This document shows positions 1 through 10,509 of a stretch of 64,000 bases of DNA, one piece after another. The notes under the pieces were generated by a model. That model saw only the letters and a program-made list of their open reading frames with translations, was not told the origin of the DNA and made no database searches. Positions within the stretch are counted from its first letter, which is position 1, and each line of letters starts with the position of its first letter. The stretch comes from Hermatobates lingyangjiaoensis. Lineage: Eukaryota > Arthropoda > Insecta > Hemiptera > Hermatobatidae. The stretch lies in contig JAPFBL010000243.1 of assembly GCA_026182355.1 (NCBI GenBank), positions 124,001 to 188,000 on the forward strand, read 5' to 3'. A program made the position numbers and the translations under genes.

Positions 1-364
1 ACACAATTTTAATTTCGTCGACTACTAACTGATATTTCATTTTACACTTGATTTCATTTTACGTACATTTTACACTTGATAGACGATGCAAGAATCTTAA
101 TTTTTATTGCAATCAGACACTTGGTTTTATGAGCATTAAATTAATTGCACTAATTACATTCATCAATAAATAAATGGCATTTGGTGTCTCCTAGGTGGCT
201 GTTATTGATTTTCACTAAGGCACCTGAAATAAATTTTTAAAGTTTATGAAATATGTTGCACCCATCAACAAAACTTAAGAGCAGATGTAAATTATTTTGT
301 GTTTATGAGTCATATTAACTTTCGCTAATTTTGAAGAATGAGGTATGACTCTTTCTTATTAAGT

Positions 365-1237
365 TTATGATAAATATCCAGGTTTTTATTATTCCAGTCT
401 AATAGTTCATATCAATTATTTTCAAAATCTTCAAACTTCCAGCTATGAAATTATTAAAATATATTGAAATCTGGCTTTGAACTTGGGTTGAGTAACGGCT
501 AATTACTAATATATATTAGTAATTTATTACTAATATAATTTTTCTCAATATACATTTAGAGCAACCTTATAACGGAGGAGAGAACGCAGGAAAAACATAC
601 ACTGGCTCACAGTATAGTGAATTTTTATGATTTTTGACAAAAGGAAAGAAAAGTTATTTTTTAAAAAACACTAGCACGCCTTAAAATTCCCATTATAAAA
701 ATTCTATAAAAGACTATAAATGTTAAACATAATTCAAAATTGAAAACATTATTTAAATAATAATAATAATAAGGAAATTATACCACATCTTAAATTAAAA
801 ATTATCTTAAACCAACATTTTTTCTTACATGTTTTTGACATTTTTGAGATAATATTGAAATATTTTCAAGTTTTAAATGGGAGACTTGTCTTAAATTGTC
901 AATGTAGAAGGAGGTCTGATAAACTATGTAAGAGAAAAAAAGCCATGTTCTTCTGTAAGAGATTATTTCGTAACACGAAATCTACAGTTTCGGTTTTCAA
1001 AAATGTTATTAGTGCTGTAGCTATTAGTTAATGATATTATATGTGTCAGTGGTATTCGAAAATAAGCATATATATTGATAAGTGGATCAATCACTATCTC
1101 TACTACCTCCAGGAATGAAAGACTAATAAACCTCTCCCATTTGGACATTATGCACAAATGGGACATTATATATTATAACCAAGAAGTTTGATATTAAGTT
1201 GTCTTATAGTAAAGTTGAGTGTAGGTCAATCCCAAAT
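365..1237 (-). repeat. Dispersed repeat X, partial copy
   Basis: This is a degenerate copy of a non-coding repeat found more than fifteen times in the window. Its right end carries the family signature read on the minus strand: a T-run-flanked CTGGAGTGG-like block followed by the palindromic ACTATAAGT motif. The body matches the copy at 24587-25546 over the 'cagtctaatagttcat' and 'tggctaattactaata' segments. No open frame is conserved between copies, so the short ORF at 963-1166 is treated as chance. The class is unknown. Confidence 0.6.
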
Positions 1238-2062
1238 TTTTTAATAAAATATTGAAAAATTATTTAAGTCTGAAATTATTTAACTTTTTTTTTGGCATTA
1301 AATATGTTTAAATGAAATGTAGAATTTCATTTGTTGTATGACTTTTAAATAACAGGTCCTCTAGAGCGAGTGTGTTGAGTAGCGAGGGACCAGGGCATGA
1401 AACAACCCTTGACATAAATTTGAAACATGATAGCTTTTCCGTTTTTACAATGTTCTTTTCTATTCTCCTGTCATTGTTCAGGTTTATTGTCCGAACAATA
1501 CCGGCTGCCCTTCATTCCTGTATGCTACTTTAGTTTTTTTTCTGACTACAATAAATAATAAGGTAAAAAATAAACTGTTTACCCGGTTAAACTTTAATCA
1601 TCATAATTTGTCACTCCTTTGATATTTTTTTTTTTTGGTTCATATTTTATCTGTAGACAGTTTTAGGAGTTAGATACGTGATTCATTGCCCGTACATAAA
1701 TAACGTACTTTTTCAATATAGGTTGCCATTTTTTATGATTAACTTTACAACAGAATGAAAAACAAATCATTGCTTAAAACAGTAAATGGATGAGGGGTGC
1801 ATGCGGCTGGTCATTTTTCTCATATTGTGAACAGGAATAAAATATTTATTCAAACATTGTGCTCTCACGGTGTTAGGGGTGATTTGTAATCACATCAGTG
1901 GTCTCATAATTCGGCGGTCACTTTCTCAAACTCCTCATAATGCAACACCGATTTACTTTATATTTATCTATATAAATAAAAGAAAGGTTTTGTCTGTACA
2001 TTGCTTAGAACTAACTCATATTAGTTAGTTCTAGATCTGTCATCTATTTATGATAACTGACT

Positions 2063-2423
2063 TAGTGAACGAGCAGGGGGCCAGGCTAGCTCAGTGGTTA
2101 CGTACTCACCTCTGAACTGATAGGACCGGGGTTCAATCCTCACCTGGCCCTCGATTTATTCACGCGGGAGGTGAATAAATCTAAGCACGTCGTCCCTCGG
2201 AGAAGGGACGTTAAACCGTCGGTCCCGAGCCTGTATGATGTCAGGTACTCGTTAAAGATCCCTACTCTAAGTACATTTGAGTTAGGCAAAATTTAGGACT
2301 CCCACTGTAGAATCAATCTTCATTGTGTGGTATCACAAAGGGCCAATGCTTGGCCTACGTGTGTTCCCTTGTGGGGCTGCCACTGCAACCTAACCTAACC
2401 TAACCTGACCTAGTGAACGAGCA
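2063..2423 (+). mobile_element. tRNA-derived SINE with target-site duplication and telomere-like tail
   Basis: The SINE body is 2076-2410, flanked by a 13-bp direct repeat TAGTGAACGAGCA (2063-2075 and 2411-2423). The head is tRNA-like: acceptor-type strands GGCCAGG and CCTGGCC, an A box TAGCTCAGTGGTTA and a B box GGTTCAATCC, which would act as an internal RNA polymerase III promoter. A conserved core of about 200 bp follows. The 3' tail is CCTAACCTAACCTAACC plus a variant unit, that is, the complement of the arthropod telomere repeat TTAGG. It inserted into the Helitron at 1967-2778 and is therefore younger. It is the best preserved of the SINE copies here. Confidence 0.85.
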
Positions 2424-2574
2424 ATTCTGCTCGATTCTAATGAACAGACATGAGAAGTCAAGAAACAAGTTTATACGCTATATCAAACGGAAGATAGAAC
2501 TTACCAGTCAGTAAAAATACTGATAAGTGATGAGAAAACAGTTCATTATCCAGCTAAAGTAGTATAACTAATCA

Positions 2575-2778
2575 TGCTGGAACGAAACTTGAGTGACCCT
2601 AAAATGTGCAACGGGACACGACTCCGAATTCGTGGCCTGCACAGATACGTCAGAGAGGTGGACAGCATGACAGGGTCTGGTAGTAGAGTACTGGGCAGTT
2701 TGCGTGTATACCACGAATACCATTGATCCCGAGCAACTATCCGTTTCCATTCAAACGGTTGGAATTTCCGGTTGGAGG
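2575..2778 (+). pseudogene. Helitron helicase C-terminal remnant
   Basis: The plus strand reads LSDPKMCNGTRLRIRGLHR, then after a frameshift IPRIPLIPSN and FPFKRLEFPV. These match the end of the Pif1-like DNA helicase of Helitron Rep/Hel proteins, where LCNGTRL, IPRI and FP...RQFPV blocks occur in this order. The frame is broken at about 2680 and truncated at about 2778. It belongs to the Helitron starting at 1967 and matches a sister remnant at 19437-19800. Confidence 0.7.
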
Positions 2779-3039
2779 TTATATATATATGGTATGTTTT
2801 GGCATGCTGTCAACTATTTAGCCTACCCTACCCGCCATTAGGCTACCCCGTACAGTATCACCTCTGTAGCCGTACGGAATGTTCTGTCTCAGTCTCTATT
2901 AGTAAGAAAATTTGAGGGTCGAGTGTATTAATTTAAAGTTAGAAATTCTTCTCGATTTTGAATCGTAATCTAAAACTATTTTGTCTTCTTTTTTGTGAAC
3001 TGAAAAACATGATTTGCTCTTTCCCCACGCCAGTATTCT

Positions 3040-3185
3040 GTTTACTGTCACTGGTCATTCCAGTCTATAGTCTCCCTATATCCTTAATCCTTTCATATTT
3101 AGTTGTAAAGTTTTATTATTAATGTATTAATATTAGTTAATATTAAAAATTTTGTTAAAGATAAACCTGAATAAAAACACTGTAC
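3040..3185 (+). repeat. Dispersed repeat, inverted partner of 4563-4700
   Basis: About 145 bp containing 'tcattccagtctata' and 'aggtttatct'-type blocks reappear in reverse complement at 4563-4700. The two arms are diverged. The family is not identified and there is no coding content. Confidence 0.45.
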
Positions 3186-4138
3186 ACTACAGTTAGAAAT
3201 TTTTATTCCGTTAGAATTCAAGTGGAAACTATTTCTATGGTTTCCTTTCAGATACAATCAAAGTATATTATAAATATAATATGTATTGCTCAATTCAATG
3301 TAAAGGTTTTTTTCTCAATTGAAAAACGTATTAGCAATAAAATAAAATAATATATATTCAGAAAATATATGAAAAGTAAATTATGAATTGATCAAATAAA
3401 GCATGAGACTATATTTCCGTTGAATTATTGGATACATCGATTTTGTTTTGACATTTCATTTTTCTAATCGGGCACAGAGTGCACCCTGTTCTTCCCCAAG
3501 GACGTTTTTCATAACTTTGGAGGTCTCCCCTCAAGGTCCCTCTCTAGATGTCCTCATCATCTTAAGATCAATCAAGTCAATTACAACAGAGAAAGCTTAA
3601 ATGCTTCAAATATACTTTCCCATCATGCATCTCTTCTAATAAATTAGATATTTAAACTTAGTCGATTAGATTGAACTATGAAATTAAACTATTGACTGAT
3701 TAAAATGGCTATTGATGCATTTTCTATTTGATAAAAATTAGTTAAGTTTATTCTAATAGTAATCATAATATTATTATTATTATTAATAATAATAATAACC
3801 TCAGTGGTACTAACAATATGCATAAATTAGCTAAGTTAACTGATGCTAAGTTACAGTCTGAAACAAACTTACCAAAAATAAAATATTTTTCTTGCCCACA
3901 AAATCTAATGAATTGTGTCATTAAAAATTGTTAATGCAGATATATTTAAATATGAATTAGAAAACGGTAAAAATGTATATTTAATAAAAACGGGTGCAAA
4001 AAGTAATAAATATATTTAATAGAATACTCGTAAAAAAACTAACGGTGATAAAAATAGCTAAGTTTGTTCTAATAATAATCAAAATATTAAATACATGCAT
4101 ATTGTTAGTGCCACATAGGTTGGTAAATAATAGGTTTA

Positions 4139-4324
4139 TATCATTATCAACCATCATACCTCGTCTATCGCTGATGAAGTCGCCCGACCGGTTTCGCAAT
4201 GGCTGCATCATCAATGGGACTAATCCCAATCCCATCATCAATTAGTCCCATTGATGATGCAGCCATAGCGAAACCGGTCGGGCGACTTCATCAGCGATAG
4301 ACGAGATATGACGGTTGATAATAA
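4139..4324. repeat. Palindromic PLE-type terminal repeat with hammerhead-like core
   Basis: The arms 4139-4222 and 4241-4324 are near-perfect reverse complements around a short spacer. Each arm carries a UUGAUGA box, a GC-closed hairpin, GAAA, then CCGGUC and a GGG that can pair with an upstream CCC. This is the layout of a hammerhead with the first core C changed to U. The ACCGGU palindrome follows the pattern of the other families. The element sits in ATT-rich low-complexity sequence. It was probably immobile in this form. Confidence 0.5.
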
Positions 4325-4562
4325 TATGTTAATCATAATATTAAGAAGAATATTATTATTACTATTATTATTATTAATAATAATAATAATAACCATTTAT
4401 CTAGAATAGTATTTATTTATCTCTAAAGATTTCAGAATTCTGTTAGAAACCAAATAAATGAACCCAACATTTGATAAGTAGAAAAATTATCAGGAATTAT
4501 GATAATTTCTGATAATTTTGCTGGCTATCACCAGCAAAGTTGGTGATTGAGGTTGAACCCCT

Positions 4563-4700
4563 CAGTGTTTTTATTTAGGTTTATCTATAATAAAATTTAT
4601 AACATAATAACTTTTATGAAATAATAAAACTTTAAAACTATATATGAGAGAACAAAGATACAGGGAGATATAGACTGGAATGCCCAGTGACGGCTGCGAA
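4563..4700 (-). repeat. Dispersed repeat, inverted partner of 3040-3185
   Basis: Reverse-complement relative of 3040-3185, including the conserved 'tagactggaatg' block. The pair brackets the palindrome at 4139-4324. Nothing else is recognised between 4330 and 5630 except AT-rich sequence. Confidence 0.45.
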
Positions 4701-5632
4701 TCGAAGTTGACCAACAAATAGTTTTAATGACAAATAGTTAAATTTTTTTATATTATTTTCTTTTGGATTTTTTTATGAAAAATGTTTTTTTACAGCCCTC
4801 ACACTTATTAGCAGAGTCATATTTTAGTAAAGGGAGAAGAAGAGGAAGTGAAGTGGAAGAAGATGAGGCTAGCAAACAGCAAACTATATCTGAACGTAGA
4901 TTATAGTAAATTGTTATATTCAATATTTAAAATTACGTTGTTTTTTTTTAATTGGGTGTTAGTCTCATACAGTGTATTTGTTTTTAGTATACCTAAGATA
5001 AAACGAATAAACCTATTCCCTTAACGAATTGTAAACTTATGATCATTTTATAAGAATTTACCCTATAGAAACTTGTTTTCTTAGTGTTTATCTAACCCTT
5101 GAGAAAGGAAATACTTAAAAACATACATAATAAGGTAGATCATTATGTTTATTGATTGACTCAACTGTCAATATTAACTCCTTTAAAAGTACGACAAATT
5201 AGAATTAAATGTTTAGTAGCAATAACTGAATTAAAGGAATGAGTCATTACAAAGTAATAACACAGTTTAAAAGAATTAGATAAATTTAATTAGCATTTTA
5301 AAGAAAATTTACGCATTATGTAAACATTAGATTAAATACTTTTCTCGGAATTTGGTTAGGGTTAATTATTTGAAATCACCTTTTTTCTAACCTTTCGTCA
5401 TTATTTTAAGACATCCTCAGGGCTAAAAATTTTGTAAAATCAAAACAGACGAAATATTATGAATTTTGACATTTTTATAAATAGTCGTACTACATATATT
5501 TATATGATATATACTCATTAATTTTTGTATATTAGTTACAGCAATGAATCAGTATAGTTTCAATAATATTTCCAGTTTTGAGAGATTTAAAGAATTACGT
5601 CTCTATACAAAAAAAAAAAAGTTTAATATGAA

Positions 5633-5675
5633 ACCAATAACGCGTTTCAAACACTTAGTGCTCTTCTTCAGGTTA
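5633..5675 (-). repeat. Decayed hammerhead-like PLE end (ACGCGU family)
   Basis: On the minus strand it reads CUGAAGA, one unpaired A, a hairpin of six pairs including wobbles (GAGCAC with GUGUUU around UAA), GAAA and CGCGUU. Stem I pairing is poor. A sister copy with a different stem II (GAACA with UGUUC) and the same GAAACGCGUU block lies at 58540-58578, so the hairpin is preserved while its sequence differs. Confidence 0.45.
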
Positions 5676-5696
5676 ACATCTACAAAATACGAGTAC

Positions 5697-5845
5697 AAAC
5701 TGCTGTAACCGACCAGCTGAAGGCCATTCCAGAATCCGAGTTCCAGCAATGCTACAATGATTGGAAGGACCGTCTCAGCGCTGTGTGGCTTCCGAAGGGA
5801 ACTATTTTGAAGGTGACAATATCACATTGTAATTATATTTGAATA
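5697..5845 (+). pseudogene. mariner-like transposase C-terminal remnant
   Basis: The plus frame reads AIPESEFQQCYNDWKDRLSAV, which matches the tail of mariner-family transposases (pattern xxxFQxCFxxWKxRLxxCxxxxGxYFEGDN). A single frameshift then restores an YFEGDN-like ending at about 5815-5835 and the frame stops near 5843. Only the last 45 or so codons remain: the catalytic DD34D region and the terminal inverted repeats are not visible. It directly follows the PLE-like end at 5633-5690. Confidence 0.6.
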
Positions 5846-5849
5846 GAAA

Positions 5850-7545
5850 ATTTAAAAAAAATCAGTCTCACTACTTTATTTACACACCTCGTATACAGAT
5901 CTGTAAGGTTTAAGTACATCATGTGCTTTACTCATGGAATGGCCGAAAGGTTGAGAGACTTGATGATAAATCAAAACAGGTATATACTATGGCATATAAG
6001 ATATTGTGAAGATTTCAATTTGTTCTATGACTAATAAGAAAATGACAACAGATAGGAAAATACAATTAATGACTTTTATGTTTCTATGTTCCCTTCTCTG
6101 TTTCTACTTTATGTTTCCTCTGCGATGACATAAATGAAAGGCCTCAGAGCATTTATTTTATTTATTTATTTATTTCTATTTTCTTCCAACCATAATTTGG
6201 GGAAACTTCCTTCTTGATAAGTTCCTCTATCTTTCTGAATAACGATTTCGTTATTGCATCTAATCTGTAAAACGAACTTCTTATAGTCAACATGTTTCAA
6301 CTCTTTCTTAGAACTATCTTCGAGAAGTGAATGAGTTTCAAATGCTTTTCTTTTTATTTTTTTTTTATATTTTTAAAAATATATATGAAAATATATTTCA
6401 GAATTCAGATACAAAAACGAGTCTCTTGACTGCTTAAAGTGCTTCTGAAGAAACAAGCCCATGTATGGCTCCCTGCAACTCATTCAAATCCAGGTATCAA
6501 TTGACCGTTACTTCAGTTAATTCAGAGGTGTTTTTTTCTTAAATTTAATTTATTTATATTTCTTTGTTTTTTATTTAATTAATTTATTAATTTTCTGTTC
6601 AATTAGTTCAATTGAATTTTATATTTATAAAGATTCTTTTTTTATTATTATTTTCCCCCGTTCTTATTCTTCTTCAAATATTTCTACTACTTCTTTTCAT
6701 TGTTGTAGTGGCCAACCTGCCCATATTCTGTGAAGCTGTCCAGCTGGTTTTAGTCTTCTTGCCACTCAATGTACTGTTCTGAGGAAGACTGTTAAAAGGG
6801 TCGAAAGTTGAATGTGAGTCATTGTACCTAGTTTACATTCGTGTAAAAGGTTGTGCGTGAGCAAGAAAAAAAAATAAAAAAAAGTTTGCAAACTAATTGG
6901 GACTAAAAAAAACTTAAACATTACCTAGATGACATATTTATTAAAATAATAAATATTAAATTTAATATCAGTAATCTAAGGATCATTTTAATAATGTACC
7001 AGGGAAGAAAAATATTAACTTTGGCAAGTGATTTACATAATGCATAATTCATAAGAAATAAAAAAGTAAATTTGTGTAATTTAAGGGAAAAAAATGTAAA
7101 AAAAATCTTTACTTATTGCTGTTTGGATTAATATTGGATGAAAGTTAACATTCTTAGAACTAAGACAAAATATGGAATTTTATAAGCCATTAATTAAAAA
7201 CGTGTTGGAAGACTGCAGGTTGCGATCAAGTTGCAATAAAGAACGCGTAAAAATATATAATAATATCTCCTTTTAAAGTATTAAAGTTAAATGTAGTGCT
7301 ATTCTCGTATGGATCTCTGGTGTCAAGGGAATTGAAATGAGGGCTGTGGACTGCATCGTTAGGAAAGTACATCCCCTCTGCAGCCTGCAGCCAATTTACG
7401 TAACTTCACCAAGTTTCTTTCTTTTTTAATCCGCATAAAATAATGAGTCGATGAAGAAATGAGTAATATACATGTTATAAAAAAAAATGAAATTTTATTT
7501 ATTTTATACGTATCTAAATGTTTAAACAACTCAATCTAAATCTAA
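5850..7545. other. AT-rich stretch without recognised features
   Basis: I see no coding frame or known repeat. The stretch holds A/T homopolymers and short low-complexity runs such as TTTATTTATTTATT near 6155. It is best read as intron sequence. Confidence 0.4.
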
Positions 7546-7547
7546 AA

Positions 7548-7812
7548 GAAAGTGACTGTCCCATCATGCGTAATTCTTCCCAAACAATAGGGATCGTCTA
7601 TACTATGGGGCCCACATTTTGTGTAAAATATCAACCTGATCCATCAAAGATTCTGGACCGTAGCGTGGTAACAAGCAATGCTAACATACTCACCCACCCA
7701 CCCACACACATACACACACGACTTCTGGGACCTCGAAACATAATTCTGTCAAAATCGCGAGATCGAATTTTTTCACGATCACTATACTTTACTTATAGTA
7801 AAGTAAAAAGAT
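7548..7812 (+). repeat. Dispersed repeat X, 3' end fragment
   Basis: It matches the last 260 bp of the complete X copies: the 'cttcccaaacaataggga' block, 'ggaccgtagcgtggtaac', a short CCCA/CA-rich tract and the terminal palindrome CTTTACTTATAGTAAAGT. The overlapping ORF 7518-7820 is not conserved in the other copies and is not called as a gene. Confidence 0.75.
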
Positions 7813-8590
7813 TTGATTGAGAAAAAAATAGATTACTGCAAAAATTTGTTTTGTAATAACCTACAACAAATGTATGTAATATAAAAAAGAAAAACAGAGT
7901 GTGATTTATATCAGAAAAGAAAGAAGCTTGACACGGTGAAGTTTAAAGTGGTGGCTGCAGTCTTGACATTGATAAAGTTACCTTCTAGTCTAATAAATTC
8001 TGAGTGTAACATTGTTAAGTTGATAAAACAACTACTACCTATCCACTCTATAAGCAACTATAATGCTATTAACTAAAATTCATTTTTAATTTATTTTTAA
8101 ATTAAAGCTTTTGACATGGTTTCATTTTAGTTAAATCATTTTTAAATATCCCATTATTGAAAAAGATTTCTGATAAACTCGTAAGGGTAATGATGTTAAC
8201 ACAAAAATGTCTTGAGAAGATGTTTGATTCACTACCTTTTAGCCTGGATAAGTAAATCTCTGGGAAGTTTAAATAATAGTGTTATTAGTTCAAGTACAAT
8301 AACACTAAGATGACCTTCGTACCCAAGAGATCCTAATAGCTCATTACTGTCTCCAAATAATAAAAACAATCACAGCTAGTTTTAAAATAATTGTTATTAT
8401 TATAACATTTTCGTTAATGACATTAACGAAACTTTTGTTAATGGTATAATAGGTAATTAAAAAATAATACTTATTTAATATAAAAAAATCCTTCACAGAA
8501 TAAATAAATAAAAAATAACTTAATAAAAATTACTAAAAAAATTAATTTTATTGAAATAAATAAAATAAATTAAAAGTTAATGATTAACTA

Positions 8591-8815
8591 TTGAGTCCCA
8601 AACCTGTACGATATTAGGTACTCGTTAATGAATCCCTACTTATAATTTCACTTGATTTAAGTAAAATTTAGGACTCCCAATGCAGAATCAACAGGTAATG
8701 TGAAGCGCCAATTACTAAAATTAGCGCGAATTAATAAATGAGTCATAATTTTCAACCCTAGAACAGCATTAAAAGGTGAAAGCCTTATAAGCATGGGCGT
8801 TGGAAAACAGAATAA
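8591..8815 (+). mobile_element. SINE remnant with alternative 3' end
   Basis: The 5' half matches the core of the SINE at 2076-2410 (blocks 'ggtactcgtta' and 'aaatttaggactccca'). The 3' half differs: it carries 'taatgtg..gcgccaattac' and 'cccta.aacagc..taaa', which reappear at 44885-45030. It lacks the tRNA head. This indicates a second SINE subfamily with the same core joined to another tail. Confidence 0.6.
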
Positions 8816-8819
8816 TAGT

Positions 8820-9465
8820 ATTTAGAATAAAATTCATTTGTAGTTATAAAGTAGGTTTCTTATAGGGATATAATAAATTAAATAGATTTTCTGATTGATT
8901 TCCTTTGCTCTTTTAACCACACTAATAGCTGCTATGTTAACTTAAATATTGACTGACGCCACAGCAATGGCGTATGTTGATGAATTCCAAAGTTTAATAT
9001 GAGTAGGTATTTCCCTTTTCAAGTAAATGAGTTTCATTTTAGTGCCATACAAGCTTTTACTTTACAAGTCATGAGCAACTCTTATTACCAACATATCCTT
9101 CAAAATCAAAAGCGTAATTGTTTTAACATCATTTTTGATAACAACAATTTTTGATATGATTCTTCCATAATATAGTTAACTATTAATTTAGCAAGGCCAA
9201 TGTTTGATTTGACATTTGAAGCCTAACATTCTTCAAAAGACCATAATCGAATTATAACAAGAACGATGATAAATGTTTGTATTTAGTTTAAGCAATTTTC
9301 CGCTTCTTTAATTTTCTAGAAGGAGCAAGAGTTAGCACTCGAAACAATCGAGTTATTAATATTGAAAGAATAAAAATTTTGTATTATTCAAATAGAACTT
9401 TTTAATCAATATCTAGCATTTAGTGCAGACACGTATATACTAAATGCGCATACAAAATACTATAT
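8820..9465. other. AT-rich stretch without recognised features
   Basis: No frame, RNA gene or repeat with a named relative was recognised. It is probably intron. Confidence 0.35.
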
Positions 9466-9469
9466 AAAA

Positions 9470-9720
9470 AGATTTCACATAGACATAGGCATATAAGCAT
9501 ATAAGCATAAGCCTATAAACAAAAGCATCTAGTGTTTCAGTTGGGTTTTTGACTCTGACGAAGACCGCTTGTTACGGTTGAAAGATCTTAGTATTGTTTT
9601 CCCATTTAATATTGTGGTTTGATCATTGAAAATACTACTAGTATAAACGTTTATAATGAATACCAAATACACGTATGACCAGACACGCGTACGTACTTTA
9701 ATCAGTATATACATACGTAT
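9470..9720 (+). mobile_element. PLE terminal repeat fragment, family A
   Basis: It holds the family A signature: 'cagttgggtttttgac', the hammerhead region, then 'tttccca' and 'gtggtttgatcattg'. It occurs here as a single arm and not as a palindrome. No coding region is attached. Confidence 0.65.
9551..9593 (+). ncRNA. Hammerhead ribozyme motif, PLE family A
   Basis: In order: GACU (stem I), CUGACGA, one unpaired A, a stem II hairpin GACCG with CGGUU around CUUGUUA, GAAA, GAUCU plus U, then AGUA where intact copies have AGUC. The predicted cleavage is after the UU step. The last stem I pair is lost in this copy, so activity may be reduced. Confidence 0.6.
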
Positions 9721-9729
9721 CTAACAGTT

Positions 9730-10220
9730 CTTTTCATTGCCTATGTCTAAAATATAGGGAGGCCTTAGGTAATAATAATAACCTAAACAAGTGACTCTTT
9801 CAATAATGAAAACAACATTTTAAAAAAATATGATTATTCGAAAATTAAAAAAAAAAGTTTTCTATAGATTTTCAAATATAAATTGCTGTTCAGTAGAACA
9901 TTTATTTAGCTGAAAAGTTATCAACAGAAATCAGCAGATCCATTGTTTTGACAGTATTACAATATTCTCCACTAAATAACATTAAATTTTAATAAAAATG
10001 GATGAAACTGACGTTTTTTAAATTTAACTAAGTACAAGATTGTATGATGTAAAGCTGAAACATAAATACAGGCCTTCATAAGAAGTTTTTGATGGCTCTA
10101 TAGCGCAGACACGAACTTTGAGTATTATAAGTCAGAATTAGTTTGTATGTTACGACAATAGGTATTTTACCAATTTTTTTTAAAGAAAAACCTCAATTTT
10201 TTCTTGATTTTTTGTATAGA
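9730..10220. other. AT-rich stretch without recognised features
   Basis: Nothing beyond short homopolymers is seen. Confidence 0.35.
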
Positions 10221-10289
10221 GCTGAAAGACTGACAAAGTCAGCCCTCCGGTGCTGATTCTTCGAGGGAATATTATATTTCTCAAAGAAC

Positions 10290-10497
10290 ATTGATCTACA
10301 TTAGAAGCCCTAAATTTTACCTAACTCAAGTGAATTTAGAAGTAGTGATTCTTTAGCGAGTACCTGGCATTGGACTGACAGCTTAACGTCCTCTCCGAAG
10401 GACTAGGTAATCAGATTTATTCACCACCCACGTGAATAAATCGAAGGCCAGAGTGGGTATCGAACACTGGACCTATTAGTTCAGAGGCGAGCACGTC
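10290..10497 (-). mobile_element. SINE remnant, minus strand
   Basis: On the minus strand it shows a decayed tRNA B-box region ('gttcgatacccac'), the GGCC...CGATTTATTCACG junction and the 'gagtacctgg' and 'gaccccta'-type core of the SINE at 2076-2410. Both ends are diverged, and sequence at 10222-10290 may be a different tail. Confidence 0.6.
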
Positions 10498-10509
10498 CCC
10501 AATTATTTG

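Larger units (their letters stand above)
1967..2778 (+). mobile_element. Truncated Helitron split by a SINE
   Basis: The 5' end begins with TC after an A and reads TCTATATAAATAAAAG, a typical insect Helitron start. The same start recurs at 18627 and 20177. Helitrons are rolling-circle transposons that insert between A and T. The element is interrupted by a SINE at 2076-2410 and resumes with the same sequence as the copy at 19.3 kb. It breaks off near 2778 at a short TA tract without a CTRR end. A helicase coding remnant lies at 2575-2778. Confidence 0.65.

Noticed and set aside
2076..2150. A genuine tRNA gene
   Set aside because: A and B boxes and acceptor-like strands are present, but the anticodon arm does not pair well and the unit continues into a SINE body with target duplications.
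3981..4245. Two antiparallel ORFs across 3981-4245
   Set aside because: They arise from a palindrome and AT-rich flanks; no family resemblance.
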